16,925 nucleotides of DNA from Gammaproteobacteria bacterium (lineage in GTDB: Bacteria > Pseudomonadota > Gammaproteobacteria > Coxiellales > Coxiellaceae): positions 1-16,925 of the forward strand of contig JAJFJO010000067.1 of assembly GCA_021774015.1 (NCBI GenBank), read 5' to 3'. Of this stretch, positions 7,828-14,320 are shown piece by piece. Numbering within the stretch: position 1 is the first letter of the stretch; each line of letters begins with the position of its first letter. Made by a program: the position numbers and the translations under genes. A model generated the notes under the pieces. The model was not told where the DNA came from, did no database searches, and saw only the letters and a program-made list of their open reading frames with translations.

Positions 7828-8421
7828 ATGAACTCTCAAGGGCAAGTTGCGAGCACTCGCGGCGGCTTGCCTGCACATATAGTGCGTCGTTTTATTCATC
7901 TTACTTTAGCTATTTATCCGTTAATCTATTATTACTACGGCGCGGCTATCGCAGGATGGATAGGCTTACCGCCAAAAGTGATTGTTGCGATTATTGTCGG
8001 GCTTGTCATCGTTTTAGAAGTTGTGCGGCTTGTATTTAAAATTAAAGTCTTTGGGCAGCGAGAGCGCGAGTTACATCAAATTTCTTCTTTTACGTGGGGT
8101 GCCGTGTCTGTTGGTTTGGTATTGTTATTAGCGCCGGGCAAAACATTTGGTATTCCGATTATATGGGGCTGTGCTTTTGGTGACCCCCTGTTAGGTGAGC
8201 TGCGACGTTTTGCTGTTAGCCCACGTTGGGTATTTACTATCGGTGTGGTTTTTCTGTTTTTACTGTGGCTGCTCTGTTCCTGGTGGCTGGGCTTTCCTTG
8301 GTGGGTGAGCTGTATCATGGCGCCGCTGACGGTGTTAGCTGAATGGCCCAATGTAAAGTGGTTTGATGATAATGCGGCGATGCAACTTGTTCCTTTACTG
8401 GTTGTTTTGCTGTTTTTTTAG
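7828..8421 (+). CDS. Polytopic membrane protein, SEC59/VTE5-type lipid kinase family (putative)
   Basis: This 197-aa, highly hydrophobic protein has about six or seven predicted membrane segments. It shows scattered conserved residues of the dolichol kinase / phytol kinase / CDP-diglyceride-like family. These are an N-terminal basic pair followed by His (R20 R21 and H24), a Glu and Arg at the end of the second helix region (E64, R67), a charged loop (GQRERELH, 77–83), a GDP motif in CAFGDPLLGE (118–120), and a C-terminal acidic DDN followed by a Pro (180–189). Known members use CTP to phosphorylate polyprenyl or phytyl alcohols; the substrate here is unknown. It starts 15 bp after bamD and has no clear Shine–Dalgarno sequence, so it is probably translated from the bamD transcript. 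A more general assignment as an uncharacterised membrane protein remains possible. Confidence 0.62.
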   Translation: MNSQGQVASTRGGLPAHIVRRFIHLTLAIYPLIYYYYGAAIAGWIGLPPKVIVAIIVGLVIVLEVVRLVFKIKVFGQRERELHQISSFTWGAVSVGLVLLLAPGKTFGIPIIWGCAFGDPLLGELRRFAVSPRWVFTIGVVFLFLLWLLCSWWLGFPWWVSCIMAPLTVLAEWPNVKWFDDNAAMQLVPLLVVLLFF

Positions 8422-8514
8422 AACTAGACAGGCAGGGCGCAGTGTGGCAACATTTTGATTGGTTGTTTTACGTAACATGGCTGAACGTTTATAAAAAAAT
8501 CTCGAATGGTAGCT

Positions 8515-10134
8515 TTAGTACCCTGATGTTATCGGGTACCGCCGGTCTTTACCAAATGCGCGAATAGTAGTACGAACGCCGATAGGCGCTTGCCGCCTTT
8601 TATACTCATTACGATTGATCATTTTTATGACGCGATCTACGGTTTCTTTATTTAACTCATCGGAATATATTTTTAATGGGTCCATGTCTTGTTCGACATA
8701 GAGTTCGATAATTTTATCTAGCACATCATAAGGTGGTAAGGTGTCTTGATCTTTTTGGTCATCCGCAAGTTCAGCGGACGGAGCGCGAGTAATGACAGCC
8801 TCAGGAATAACCGGTGACAGTGTGTTGCGATAGTGGGAAAGCTGATACACCATGTGTTTAAAAATATCTTTTAAAACACTAAAGCCACCAGCAAGGTCTC
8901 CATAAAGTGTTGAGTAGCCTACAGACATTTCGCTTTTATTACCTGTAGTTAATACAATGGAGCCGAACTTATTCGATAGTGCCATTAATAAACTGCCGCG
9001 AATACGTGCTTGAATATTTTCTTCCGTAGTGTCAGGTTGTGTGCCTGTAAACACGGGCTCTAAGGAATTTAGGAATTGTTCAAACATGGGTTCAATACTA
9101 ATAATGTCATATTGTACTTTCATGGTTTCCGCTTGTTGTATTGCTAAATCCATACTCTCTTGCGATGAATAACGGGAAGGCATTAGAACGACGCGCACAT
9201 TATCAGCGCCAAGTGCATCGACAGCGACACATAAAGTTAATGCAGAGTCGATGCCGCCTGATAACCCTATAATAGCACCAGGAAAATTATTTTTGCGCAC
9301 GTAGTCTCTAACGCCTAAAACCAACGTTTGATAAAGTGTTTCATCGGCAGATGGACGAGGAAGTAATGCGTGTTTTTTAATATCAACCGAGTCACCATTT
9401 TTCATGACATCAACAATCATGATGTCTTCTTCAAAATAAGCGGCCTGTTGTACACGTTCACCAGCGGCATTTAATACCATTGAGCCGCCATCAAAAACAA
9501 CTTCATCTTGTCCACCAACAATATTGCAATAAATCATAGGCACATGCGATTCAATGGTGCGTTGGCGCAAAGTCAGCTCGCGGTTGCGCGCTTTGTTGCG
9601 ATCAAAAGGAGAGGCGTTGATGGAGACCACGAGTTTTGCGCCTTCTTTTACCGCTTGTTGCACAGGCGTGACATGCCACATATCTTCGCAAATATTAACG
9701 GAAATAGGAATGTCGTTAATGGTAATAATGCAGGGCGCTTTACCACTTTTAAAATAACGCACTTCATCAAAGACTTCGTAGTTGGGCAAATCTCGTTTGC
9801 GATAGGTTGTGATAAGTTCGCCATTTTTTATGATGGCGGCACTATTGTAGCAATCATCATTTTCTTTTATAGGCAGCCCTATAATAATAGTTGTTGCGAG
9901 TTTTGCATCGAGTATGGTGTCTAATGCTTCTTGGCAGCGGCGATAAAAACCAGAACGAAATAATAAATCCTCGGGAGAATAGCCCGTTAAACTTAATTCC
10001 GGAAATACGACCAGATCAATATTGTCATGTTCCGCTAAAATGGATTGTGTTACTTCGATAATACGTTGTGCATTCGCAGCCATCGCACCGACGAGAAAAT
10101 CAATTTGTGCAACGGCAATTCGACAATCGCTCAT
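8515..10134 (-). CDS. nadE: Glutamine-dependent NAD+ synthetase
   Basis: NadE makes NAD+ from nicotinic acid adenine dinucleotide, ATP and glutamine in the cytoplasm. The 539-aa product is the two-domain form. The N-terminal nitrilase-type amidase domain has Glu46 (VVFPELSLTGYSPEDLLF), Lys113 (YRKRDLPNYEVFDE) and Cys149 (ISVNICEDMW), which together form its catalytic triad and release ammonia from glutamine. The C-terminal synthetase domain has the ATP-pyrophosphatase loop SGGIDS at 292–297, followed by LTTGNKSEMSVGYSTLYGD and the GDLAGGFSVLKDIFK segment. It overlaps the upstream Mth938-like gene by four bases (ATGA), so the pair is translationally coupled. It converges with the lipid-kinase-like gene; the 93 bp between them show no strong terminator. 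Confidence 0.96.
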   Translation of the reverse strand: MSDCRIAVAQIDFLVGAMAANAQRIIEVTQSILAEHDNIDLVVFPELSLTGYSPEDLLFRSGFYRRCQEALDTILDAKLATTIIIGLPIKENDDCYNSAAIIKNGELITTYRKRDLPNYEVFDEVRYFKSGKAPCIITINDIPISVNICEDMWHVTPVQQAVKEGAKLVVSINASPFDRNKARNRELTLRQRTIESHVPMIYCNIVGGQDEVVFDGGSMVLNAAGERVQQAAYFEEDIMIVDVMKNGDSVDIKKHALLPRPSADETLYQTLVLGVRDYVRKNNFPGAIIGLSGGIDSALTLCVAVDALGADNVRVVLMPSRYSSQESMDLAIQQAETMKVQYDIISIEPMFEQFLNSLEPVFTGTQPDTTEENIQARIRGSLLMALSNKFGSIVLTTGNKSEMSVGYSTLYGDLAGGFSVLKDIFKHMVYQLSHYRNTLSPVIPEAVITRAPSAELADDQKDQDTLPPYDVLDKIIELYVEQDMDPLKIYSDELNKETVDRVIKMINRNEYKRRQAPIGVRTTIRAFGKDRRYPITSGY

Positions 10135-10514
10135 GAGGGTTCCTTTTCGATAATTAAAGCTGCGGTGACAGTTCTACCTTCGGCTAATAGCGCCATATAG
10201 GTTCTGCAAGCAGCGGCTGTGTTCATGGTTTCAAAGCTTATTTTATGTTCATTAAAGTAGGCATTCATGTTGGGGGGTATTGCAATAAAGTTCTTGCCGG
10301 TCCCGATGAGTATAATATCTGCTTGTGGTTTTATTAAGGGGTCTAAATCACAGAGCATCAGCTGCTGAATATCAGCTAACTCCCAAGGCGAGATAATCGC
10401 TGAGGGGGTTATGATTAAATTATCGGTATAGACAGTGCTATTGACTGTGATGCTATGATCGGTAAATGCCCGAATTTGGTGCTGGGCATCAGATTCGTCT
10501 TCGGTGATGATCAT
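10131..10514 (-). CDS. Mth938/NDUFAF3-domain (DUF498) protein
   Basis: This 127-aa cytoplasmic protein matches the Mth938-like family. Landmarks are ILIGTGKNFIAIPP (residues ~68–81), and then FETMNTAAACRTYMALLAEG with the conserved AACRT, and RTVTAALI near the end. Eukaryotic relatives (NDUFAF3) help assemble respiratory complex I; the bacterial role is not established. AAGGAAAG just upstream of the ATG is a good ribosome binding site. It is the first gene of a two-gene unit with nadE. Its promoter must lie in the intergenic region that carries the large palindromic element. Confidence 0.85.
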   Translation of the reverse strand: MIITEDESDAQHQIRAFTDHSITVNSTVYTDNLIITPSAIISPWELADIQQLMLCDLDPLIKPQADIILIGTGKNFIAIPPNMNAYFNEHKISFETMNTAAACRTYMALLAEGRTVTAALIIEKEPS

Positions 10515-10536
10515 ATCGTCTTTCCTTTTTTGATCG

Positions 10537-10778
10537 GTGCCAACCCAGCACAGTTGGTGACAATGTATATTCTCATCAAAAGGTTATAAATTTCAACTAT
10601 CAGTATCCGGCACGCATAGTTGAGTTAATGTATATTATGTATACAATATTCTTTCACAATCCATACTATAGGGTTAAAAATGTATTTATGCCAATCTATG
10701 CGTGCCGGATACTGATAGATGGAGTCTGTAACTAATTGAAAAATAAATGTTATCTTGTCAACTGTGCTGGGTTGGCAC
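10537..10778. repeat. 242-bp palindromic element with two nested perfect inverted repeats
   Basis: The outer arms are GTGCCAACCCAGCACAGTTG (10537–10556) and its exact complement (10759–10778), 20 bp each. The inner arms are 23 bp each, also exact complements: 10597–10619 (starting CTATCAGTATCCGG) and 10696–10718. Both pairs share one centre (10657/10658) and are separated by 40 bases on each side. Those 40-base segments match in about 19 of 40 inverted positions by my manual count, so the whole looks like one palindrome with diverged spacers. There is no open frame inside and no clear target-site duplication in the flanks. It resembles a small non-autonomous (MITE-like) element with terminal and subterminal repeats. 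An operator array or invertible segment is an alternative. Confidence 0.85.
10620..10647 (+). promoter_or_regulatory. Candidate promoter inside the palindromic element
   Basis: TTGAGT at 10620–10625 and TACAAT at 10642–10647 are separated by 16 bases, in the centre of the 242-bp element, reading toward rpsF. The surrounding sequence is very AT-rich, so a chance match is possible. If active it would transcribe the right-hand arms and the tandem repeat before reaching rpsF. Confidence 0.3.
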
Positions 10779-10836
10779 GTGTACTTGCTATCTGTTACGG
10801 CGTTAGCACGTGTACTTGCTATCTGTTACGGCGTTA
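10775..10836. repeat. Perfect 31-bp tandem duplication upstream of rpsF
   Basis: Bases 10775–10805 and 10806–10836 are identical, each starting GCACGTGTACTTGCTATCTG and ending CGGCGTTA. The first four bases of copy 1 are also the last four of the right outer arm of the palindromic element. Copy 2 contains the TTGCTA that serves as the -35 of the candidate rpsF promoter, so the duplication gives that -35 a second copy 31 bp upstream. The lack of any mismatch points to a recent event. Confidence 0.95.
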
Positions 10837-10844
10837 GGTAAGAT
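10816..10844 (+). promoter_or_regulatory. Candidate sigma70 promoter of the rpsF operon
   Basis: TTGCTA (10816–10821) and TAAGAT (10839–10844) are separated by 17 bases; each matches the consensus at four of six positions. The start of transcription would be near 10851, leaving a leader of about 70 bases before the rpsF ATG. The same TTGCTA in the first tandem copy has no matching -10 at this spacing. Confidence 0.45.
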
Positions 10845-10920
10845 GCTTTCTTTTTAAACCTTGCTCTACAGCGGCGTTTCAATAACGTGGGTTGGGGGCT
10901 TTAACCAAAAGGGTATCTCT

Positions 10921-11361
10921 ATGAGACACTATGAAGTTGTCTTTCTAGTGCATCCTGACCAAAGCAGTCAGGTGCCAGCAATGGTAGAACGCTACCAAGG
11001 TCTGATTAAAGAAGATGGTGGGCAGATCCACCGCTTTGAAGATTGGGGCCGTCGCCAATTGGCTTATCCCATCAATAAAATTCACAAAGCACACTACACC
11101 CTGATGAATGTAGAGTGTACTGATGCTGCGTTGGATAAATTAGAAAATGCATTCAAATATAACGATGCTGTGTTGCGTAACTTGATCTTGCGTCGCAAAG
11201 AAGCGATTACTGAGCCTTCAGTGATGATGAAAAGTGGCAGTGAGTCTGGTAAAAACCAGGCGCGTAAACCGAGGCCTCCTAGAGTTGAAGAAGAAACTCA
11301 AGAGCCCGCTGAAGTGGCTAAAGCCACTGAATCCACTGACACTGTTGAAACAGAAGAATAA
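10921..11361 (+). CDS. rpsF: Ribosomal protein bS6
   Basis: bS6 is a small-subunit protein that binds 16S rRNA together with bS18. Translation from ATG 10921 gives 146 aa starting MRHYEVVFLVHPDQSSQVP, the normal family start. AAAGGG at 10906–10911 is the ribosome binding site. An upstream in-frame TTG at 10861 would add 20 residues with no family support and was rejected. The core ends around residue 100 (NDAVLRNLILRRKEA). After it comes a tail of about 40 residues, first basic (GKNQARKPRPPRVEE) and then acidic (ending TVETEE). Acidic tails are known in enteric S6, where RimK adds glutamates. The next gene, rpsR, follows after 17 bp. Confidence 0.96.
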   Translation: MRHYEVVFLVHPDQSSQVPAMVERYQGLIKEDGGQIHRFEDWGRRQLAYPINKIHKAHYTLMNVECTDAALDKLENAFKYNDAVLRNLILRRKEAITEPSVMMKSGSESGKNQARKPRPPRVEEETQEPAEVAKATESTDTVETEE

Positions 11362-11378
11362 CGTAAGAGGAATTTATT

Positions 11379-11606
11379 ATGGCAGCTTATTTTCGTCGCA
11401 AGAAATTTTGTGCTTTTAAAGGGTCTGATGCAAAAAAGATCGACTATAAAGATACAGATACATTGAAAGACTACATCATGGAGTCTGGCCGTATTGTACC
11501 TAGTCGTATCACTGGCACCAGCGCTAAGTATCAACGTCAATTATCTAGTGCTATTAAATTAGCGCGCTTTTTGGCATTGCTTCCTTATTGCGATAACCAC
11601 GAGTAA
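11379..11606 (+). CDS. rpsR: Ribosomal protein bS18
   Basis: This 75-aa basic protein is a full-length bS18, partner of bS6 on the 30S platform. It has the FRRKKFCAF start, the IDYKD segment, and the IVPSRITGTSAKYQRQLSSA core typical of the family. AAGAGGAA just upstream is the ribosome binding site. The primosomal gene priB, which lies between rpsF and rpsR in enterics, is absent, as in many other gammaproteobacteria. Confidence 0.97.
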   Translation: MAAYFRRKKFCAFKGSDAKKIDYKDTDTLKDYIMESGRIVPSRITGTSAKYQRQLSSAIKLARFLALLPYCDNHE

Positions 11607-11613
11607 TGATTTT

Positions 11614-11639
11614 CCCCTAGTGCAGCATTGCGCTGGGGG
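11614..11639 (+). other. Stem-loop between rpsR and the DUF2232 gene
   Basis: An 11-base stem, 11614–11624 (CCCCTAGTGCA) pairing with 11629–11639 (TGCGCTGGGGG) through two G·U pairs, closes a four-base loop. It is not followed directly by a T-run (AGTTTAAAG comes next), so it is not a standard terminator. It may be an mRNA processing or stability element that separates the highly expressed ribosomal genes from the membrane-protein gene. Confidence 0.6.
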
Positions 11640-11671
11640 AGTTTAAAGTGGCATTTTTCTAGGTAAGTTCT

Positions 11672-12568
11672 ATGCGCAAGATTGGCGAATTTCTCCTTGC
11701 TAACGATCGTAATGCGATTATCGTCGCGTTTACCTTAACGTTGTTACCGATGATTCACCTTCCGGGTGGTTTTTTTGCGGCTATTGTTGTAGGGTTTATT
11801 ACGCTTCGTAAAGGGGCAAAGCCTGGATTGTTTGTCTTGTTCTGGGTGGCATTACCCGCATTAGCACTGCTGTATTTAAAACGATTTGGTGTATTTGATA
11901 TTTTATTGCTGCGCTGTATTGTTGTTTGGCTAATGGCGTTGATTTTACGCACGTATTCATCTTGGCGATTGGGTTTAGAAGTCGTGACGCTGATTGCTGT
12001 TGTTGCCGTGTTGCTGGCACATATGATTAGTCCTGATATTCATATTTTTTGGCAGACCTTCATTACAGACTATTTAAAAGACGTGACTAAAGCCGCTTCT
12101 TGGAAATTGTCTCCAGCAGAAACGAAAAGTTTTATTGCTGAGCTAGCTCCCATTGCAACTGGAATTTATGCGTCGATTATTTTATTAGGGACGTTTGTGC
12201 AACTGGTGTTAGCACGTTGGTGGGAGAGTGTGATGTTTACCCCTGGTCGTTTGCGTGAAGAGTTTGTGACCATTCGAATGGGGCAGGCTGCAGCAATTGT
12301 AGTGATTATCTTATTTGCAGGTATTGCCTTTAAAGTGCCTGTTGCTAAGGATGTTGCTCCCGTATTGTTGATGCCATTTATGATTGCGGGTTTAAGCCTG
12401 TTGCACTATTACTATCGTCAATATAAGTTTTTAATGGTTCCCGTTGTAATGGTCTATATGGGCCTTTTACTGTTGCCATTTGCCGTTGTGCTGGGCTTGG
12501 CCTTGTTTGGCTATATCGACGCGTGGGTAGATTTTAGGAAGCGTAGTTCGGCTGCGGTAACACGATAA
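11672..12568 (+). CDS. DUF2232-type multi-pass membrane protein
   Basis: This 298-aa protein has about eight hydrophobic segments spread over its whole length, with a soluble loop around residues 120–155 (TDYLKDVTKAASWKLSPAET). Its position between rpsR and rplI is the conserved place of the DUF2232 family in non-enteric gammaproteobacteria such as Pseudomonas. C-terminal features such as FAGIAFKVPVAKDVAPVLLM and LSLLHYYYRQY agree with this. The function is unknown; the family is loosely related to other small multi-pass proteins such as YybS. The ribosome binding site is weak (TAGGTAAG), which fits lower expression than its ribosomal neighbours. Confidence 0.78.
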   Translation: MRKIGEFLLANDRNAIIVAFTLTLLPMIHLPGGFFAAIVVGFITLRKGAKPGLFVLFWVALPALALLYLKRFGVFDILLLRCIVVWLMALILRTYSSWRLGLEVVTLIAVVAVLLAHMISPDIHIFWQTFITDYLKDVTKAASWKLSPAETKSFIAELAPIATGIYASIILLGTFVQLVLARWWESVMFTPGRLREEFVTIRMGQAAAIVVIILFAGIAFKVPVAKDVAPVLLMPFMIAGLSLLHYYYRQYKFLMVPVVMVYMGLLLLPFAVVLGLALFGYIDAWVDFRKRSSAAVTR

Positions 12569-12670
12569 TTTCTAGGGTGGCTCGTCGCAAAAGAAGGTGT
12601 TTTTGTGATGTGTCTATGGTAGGATTGTGCGCCTTTGGTATGACACTGGCGTGATGAAGAGGAAATTACA

Positions 12671-13120
12671 ATGAAAGTTATTTTACAAGAAAAGATTGCT
12701 AACTTAGGTCAAGTGGGTGACCAAGTAAACGTGAAGCCTGGTTATGCGCGTAACTACTTGATTCCTAAAAACAAAGTCGTGATGGCTACGCCAAGTAATA
12801 TCGCTGACTTTGAAAAACGCCGTGCTGAATTAGAAAAGCGTGCTGCTGAAGTATTGGCTGCTGCGCAGGCGCGAGCTGATAAAATTGCAGAAGTGACCGT
12901 TACTCTGGAGACGCAAGCGAGTGATGAAGGAAAACTATTTGGTTCGATTGGTCCTCGTGACATCGCTGATGCTGTGGTTGCTGCTGGTCATGAGCTTAAT
13001 AAAAGCGAAGTACTGATGCCTGAAGGTCCTATTCGCCAAACGGGTGAATATGAGATTCATGTACAGTTTCATAGCGAAGTGACAGGTGCCATCAAGGTTG
13101 TTATTAATCCTGCAGCTTAA
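12671..13120 (+). CDS. rplI: Ribosomal protein bL9
   Basis: bL9 is a 149-aa large-subunit protein with the usual layout. The N-terminal RNA-binding domain starts MKVILQEKIANLGQVGDQV and contains VKPGYARNYLIPKNKVVMAT. A long, Ala/Glu-rich connecting helix follows (residues ~40–75, FEKRRAELEKRAAEVLAAAQ). The C-terminal domain includes EGKLFGSIGPRDIADAV. AGAGGAAA before the ATG is the ribosome binding site. It ends the rpsF operon and is followed by a clear terminator. Confidence 0.97.
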   Translation: MKVILQEKIANLGQVGDQVNVKPGYARNYLIPKNKVVMATPSNIADFEKRRAELEKRAAEVLAAAQARADKIAEVTVTLETQASDEGKLFGSIGPRDIADAVVAAGHELNKSEVLMPEGPIRQTGEYEIHVQFHSEVTGAIKVVINPAA

Positions 13121-13152
13121 TTCATCCCTTTACATCTGATCTGTTTGAAAAT

Positions 13153-13186
13153 CACTCTGCGGTTTATTCCGCGGGGTGGTTTTTTT
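13153..13186 (+). terminator. Rho-independent terminator of the rpsF–rplI operon
   Basis: A ten-base stem, 13153–13162 (CACTCTGCGG) with 13169–13178 (CCGCGGGGTG), including two G·U pairs, encloses the loop TTTATT. It is followed by a seven-base T-run at 13180–13186. This is a textbook intrinsic terminator 32 bp after rplI. Confidence 0.92.
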
Positions 13187-13192
13187 ATGGTA

Positions 13193-13221
13193 TTGCAACA
13201 GCTTGCTAAATTGTTTATAGT
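13193..13221 (+). promoter_or_regulatory. Candidate promoter upstream of the luxR-type gene
   Basis: TTGCAA (13193–13198) and TATAGT (13216–13221) are 17 bases apart; the -10 matches consensus at five of six positions. It would leave a leader of nearly 250 bases before the regulator ATG, which is long, so another promoter closer to the gene may exist. Confidence 0.4.
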
Positions 13222-13410
13222 CTGCGTATGCATGAGTAGAATACACCGCCACAAAAACACAGTTCAGCGCATTTTCTCAGTGTACTCTTACTTATGTATA
13301 TATAACCAGTTTAGATGATGTAAAGAAATCGCGTGGTTATCTCACCTATAGTGAATCAATTTCTAAGATAACTAAATGAATCAAGATGTTGTGCGGGGAA
13401 TTTAATTTAA

Positions 13411-13435
13411 CTGTCTTTTCTAAGATTAGACACAG
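13411..13435. promoter_or_regulatory. Imperfect dyad, possible operator of the luxR-type gene
   Basis: The 25-base stretch starts CTGTCT and ends GACACAG. It is centred on TCTAAGATTAGA, whose TCTAA/TTAGA arms are perfect. It lies about 40 bases before the regulator start. LuxR-type proteins bind palindromes of roughly 20 bp and often control their own genes, so this is a plausible operator, but the match is only to general symmetry, not to a known box. Confidence 0.3.
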
Positions 13436-13474
13436 AAAATGTGAAAAAATCCTATTGAGTGAGTGAGGTTTACC

Positions 13475-14248
13475 ATGAGTAAAACTCTTTATACTGATGC
13501 TAAGCTGTCTGAAATTTCAGAGCAATATTATCGAGCTGCAGCTGAGATTTATTCTTTCGCTCAAAATTTAAACAAATACTTTATTTCTGGGTTTAGTTAT
13601 GGACGCCTATATTCCGATCAAAGTGCAATTCATATTACTAATGATCCAGAGTTTAGTGTTTATTTTATGAAAAATAAGCTTTATGAGGTAGGGTATTATG
13701 CCAATTCAATAAATTATCATAATTTCAATTATATCTGGAATTTTGATGATGCCCCTGAGATCTTTGTACCTTGGAGTGAAATCACAGGTAATTCTTGCGG
13801 TATTACGTTAGTGAGAAATAGGAATCACTACTGTGAAATGAGTCATTTTTCTAGTGAGGTATCTCAGCATGAAATGATTAATTTTTATATCAATAATATT
13901 TTCACGTTAGAAAAACTTACACAACAATTTTGTGAGCATTATGCGTTATTGTTAAAAGAGTCTGAGAGCAGGAAATTTGTATTTAAGCGGGCCAACCAGC
14001 AAGATATGATTATTAAAAAATCGAATCAAATATTGTTTTCAAATAAAAAAGATATTATGGCTAAGTTGTCACCAAAAGAAAAATTGTATCTGAAATATGT
14101 GCTTCGGGGTTGTAGCATTAAAGAAGCGGCCTGCTTTATGAGCAGATCGCCAAGGACAGTAGAAAAGCATATGCTGAGCTTGAAAAACAAACTAGGCTAT
14201 AAAACTACGCGAGAATTAATCTCTGAGTGGAAGTATGTCGATATTTAA
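13475..14248 (+). CDS. LuxR-type transcriptional regulator
   Basis: This 257-aa protein has a C-terminal LuxR/GerE helix-turn-helix (residues ~193–250): LSPKEKLYLKYVLRGCSIKE followed by the recognition-helix region SRSPRTVEKHMLSLKNKLGY. The ~180-residue N-terminal domain (GFSYGRLYSDQSAIHITNDP; NFYINNIFTLEKLTQQF) resembles a sensor-like domain that, from memory, is common among Legionella and Coxiella LuxR-type proteins. It is not clearly an acyl-homoserine-lactone pocket, so its ligand is unknown. I chose ATG 13475, with GAGG at 13465–13468 six bases upstream; an in-frame GTG at 13463 would overlap that site. The protein is rich in Asn, Lys, Tyr and Phe, and the gene is more AT-rich than the ribosomal genes before it. 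It is co-oriented with the downstream ADP-ribosyltransferase-like gene and may regulate it. Confidence 0.85.
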   Translation: MSKTLYTDAKLSEISEQYYRAAAEIYSFAQNLNKYFISGFSYGRLYSDQSAIHITNDPEFSVYFMKNKLYEVGYYANSINYHNFNYIWNFDDAPEIFVPWSEITGNSCGITLVRNRNHYCEMSHFSSEVSQHEMINFYINNIFTLEKLTQQFCEHYALLLKESESRKFVFKRANQQDMIIKKSNQILFSNKKDIMAKLSPKEKLYLKYVLRGCSIKEAACFMSRSPRTVEKHMLSLKNKLGYKTTRELISEWKYVDI

Positions 14249-14320
14249 AAATTAACGAACGTACTAACTCGTCGTGATTTTTTTGTTAATGAGTTTCATT
14301 TTTACTAAGGAGAAAACAAA

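Larger units (their letters stand above)
10515..10920. other. Divergent intergenic region between the Mth938-like gene and rpsF
   Basis: These 406 bases contain no credible gene. They hold the 242-bp inverted-repeat element (10537–10778), a perfect 31-bp tandem duplication (10775–10836), a candidate rpsF promoter (10816–10844) and the rpsF leader. The part inside the element is very AT-rich. Transcription signals for both divergent operons must lie here. Confidence 0.9.
13121..13474. other. Intergenic region between rplI and the luxR-type gene
   Basis: These 354 bases contain the rplI terminator (13153–13186), a candidate promoter (13193–13221), a dyad near 13411–13435 and the ribosome binding site of the regulator gene. 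A 10-base direct repeat (TTTCTAAGAT) occurs at 13360–13369 and 13417–13426. The only start-to-stop frames seen are short and lack a ribosome binding site. The base composition becomes visibly more AT-rich from here to the right end. Confidence 0.85.

Noticed and set aside
8422..8514. Terminator between the converging lipid-kinase-like gene and nadE
   Set aside because: Only a four-base CAAC/GTTG stem before TTTT was found; not convincing on either strand.
10861..10920. Upstream in-frame TTG as the rpsF start
   Set aside because: The family start MRHYEVVF lies at 10921 with its own ribosome binding site; the extra 20 residues have no bS6 counterpart.
13229..13318. Short frame (about 28 codons) ahead of the LuxR-type gene
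   Set aside because: No ribosome binding site and no recognisable protein feature; likely chance.
13463..13474. In-frame GTG as the start of the LuxR-type gene
   Set aside because: It overlaps the GAGG ribosome binding site that serves ATG 13475.
14251..14290. Possible terminator after the LuxR-type gene
   Set aside because: A T-run exists (14278–14284), but the only stems are about four to six bases with poor geometry (ACGA/TCGT, ATTAAC/GTTAAT), too weak to call.
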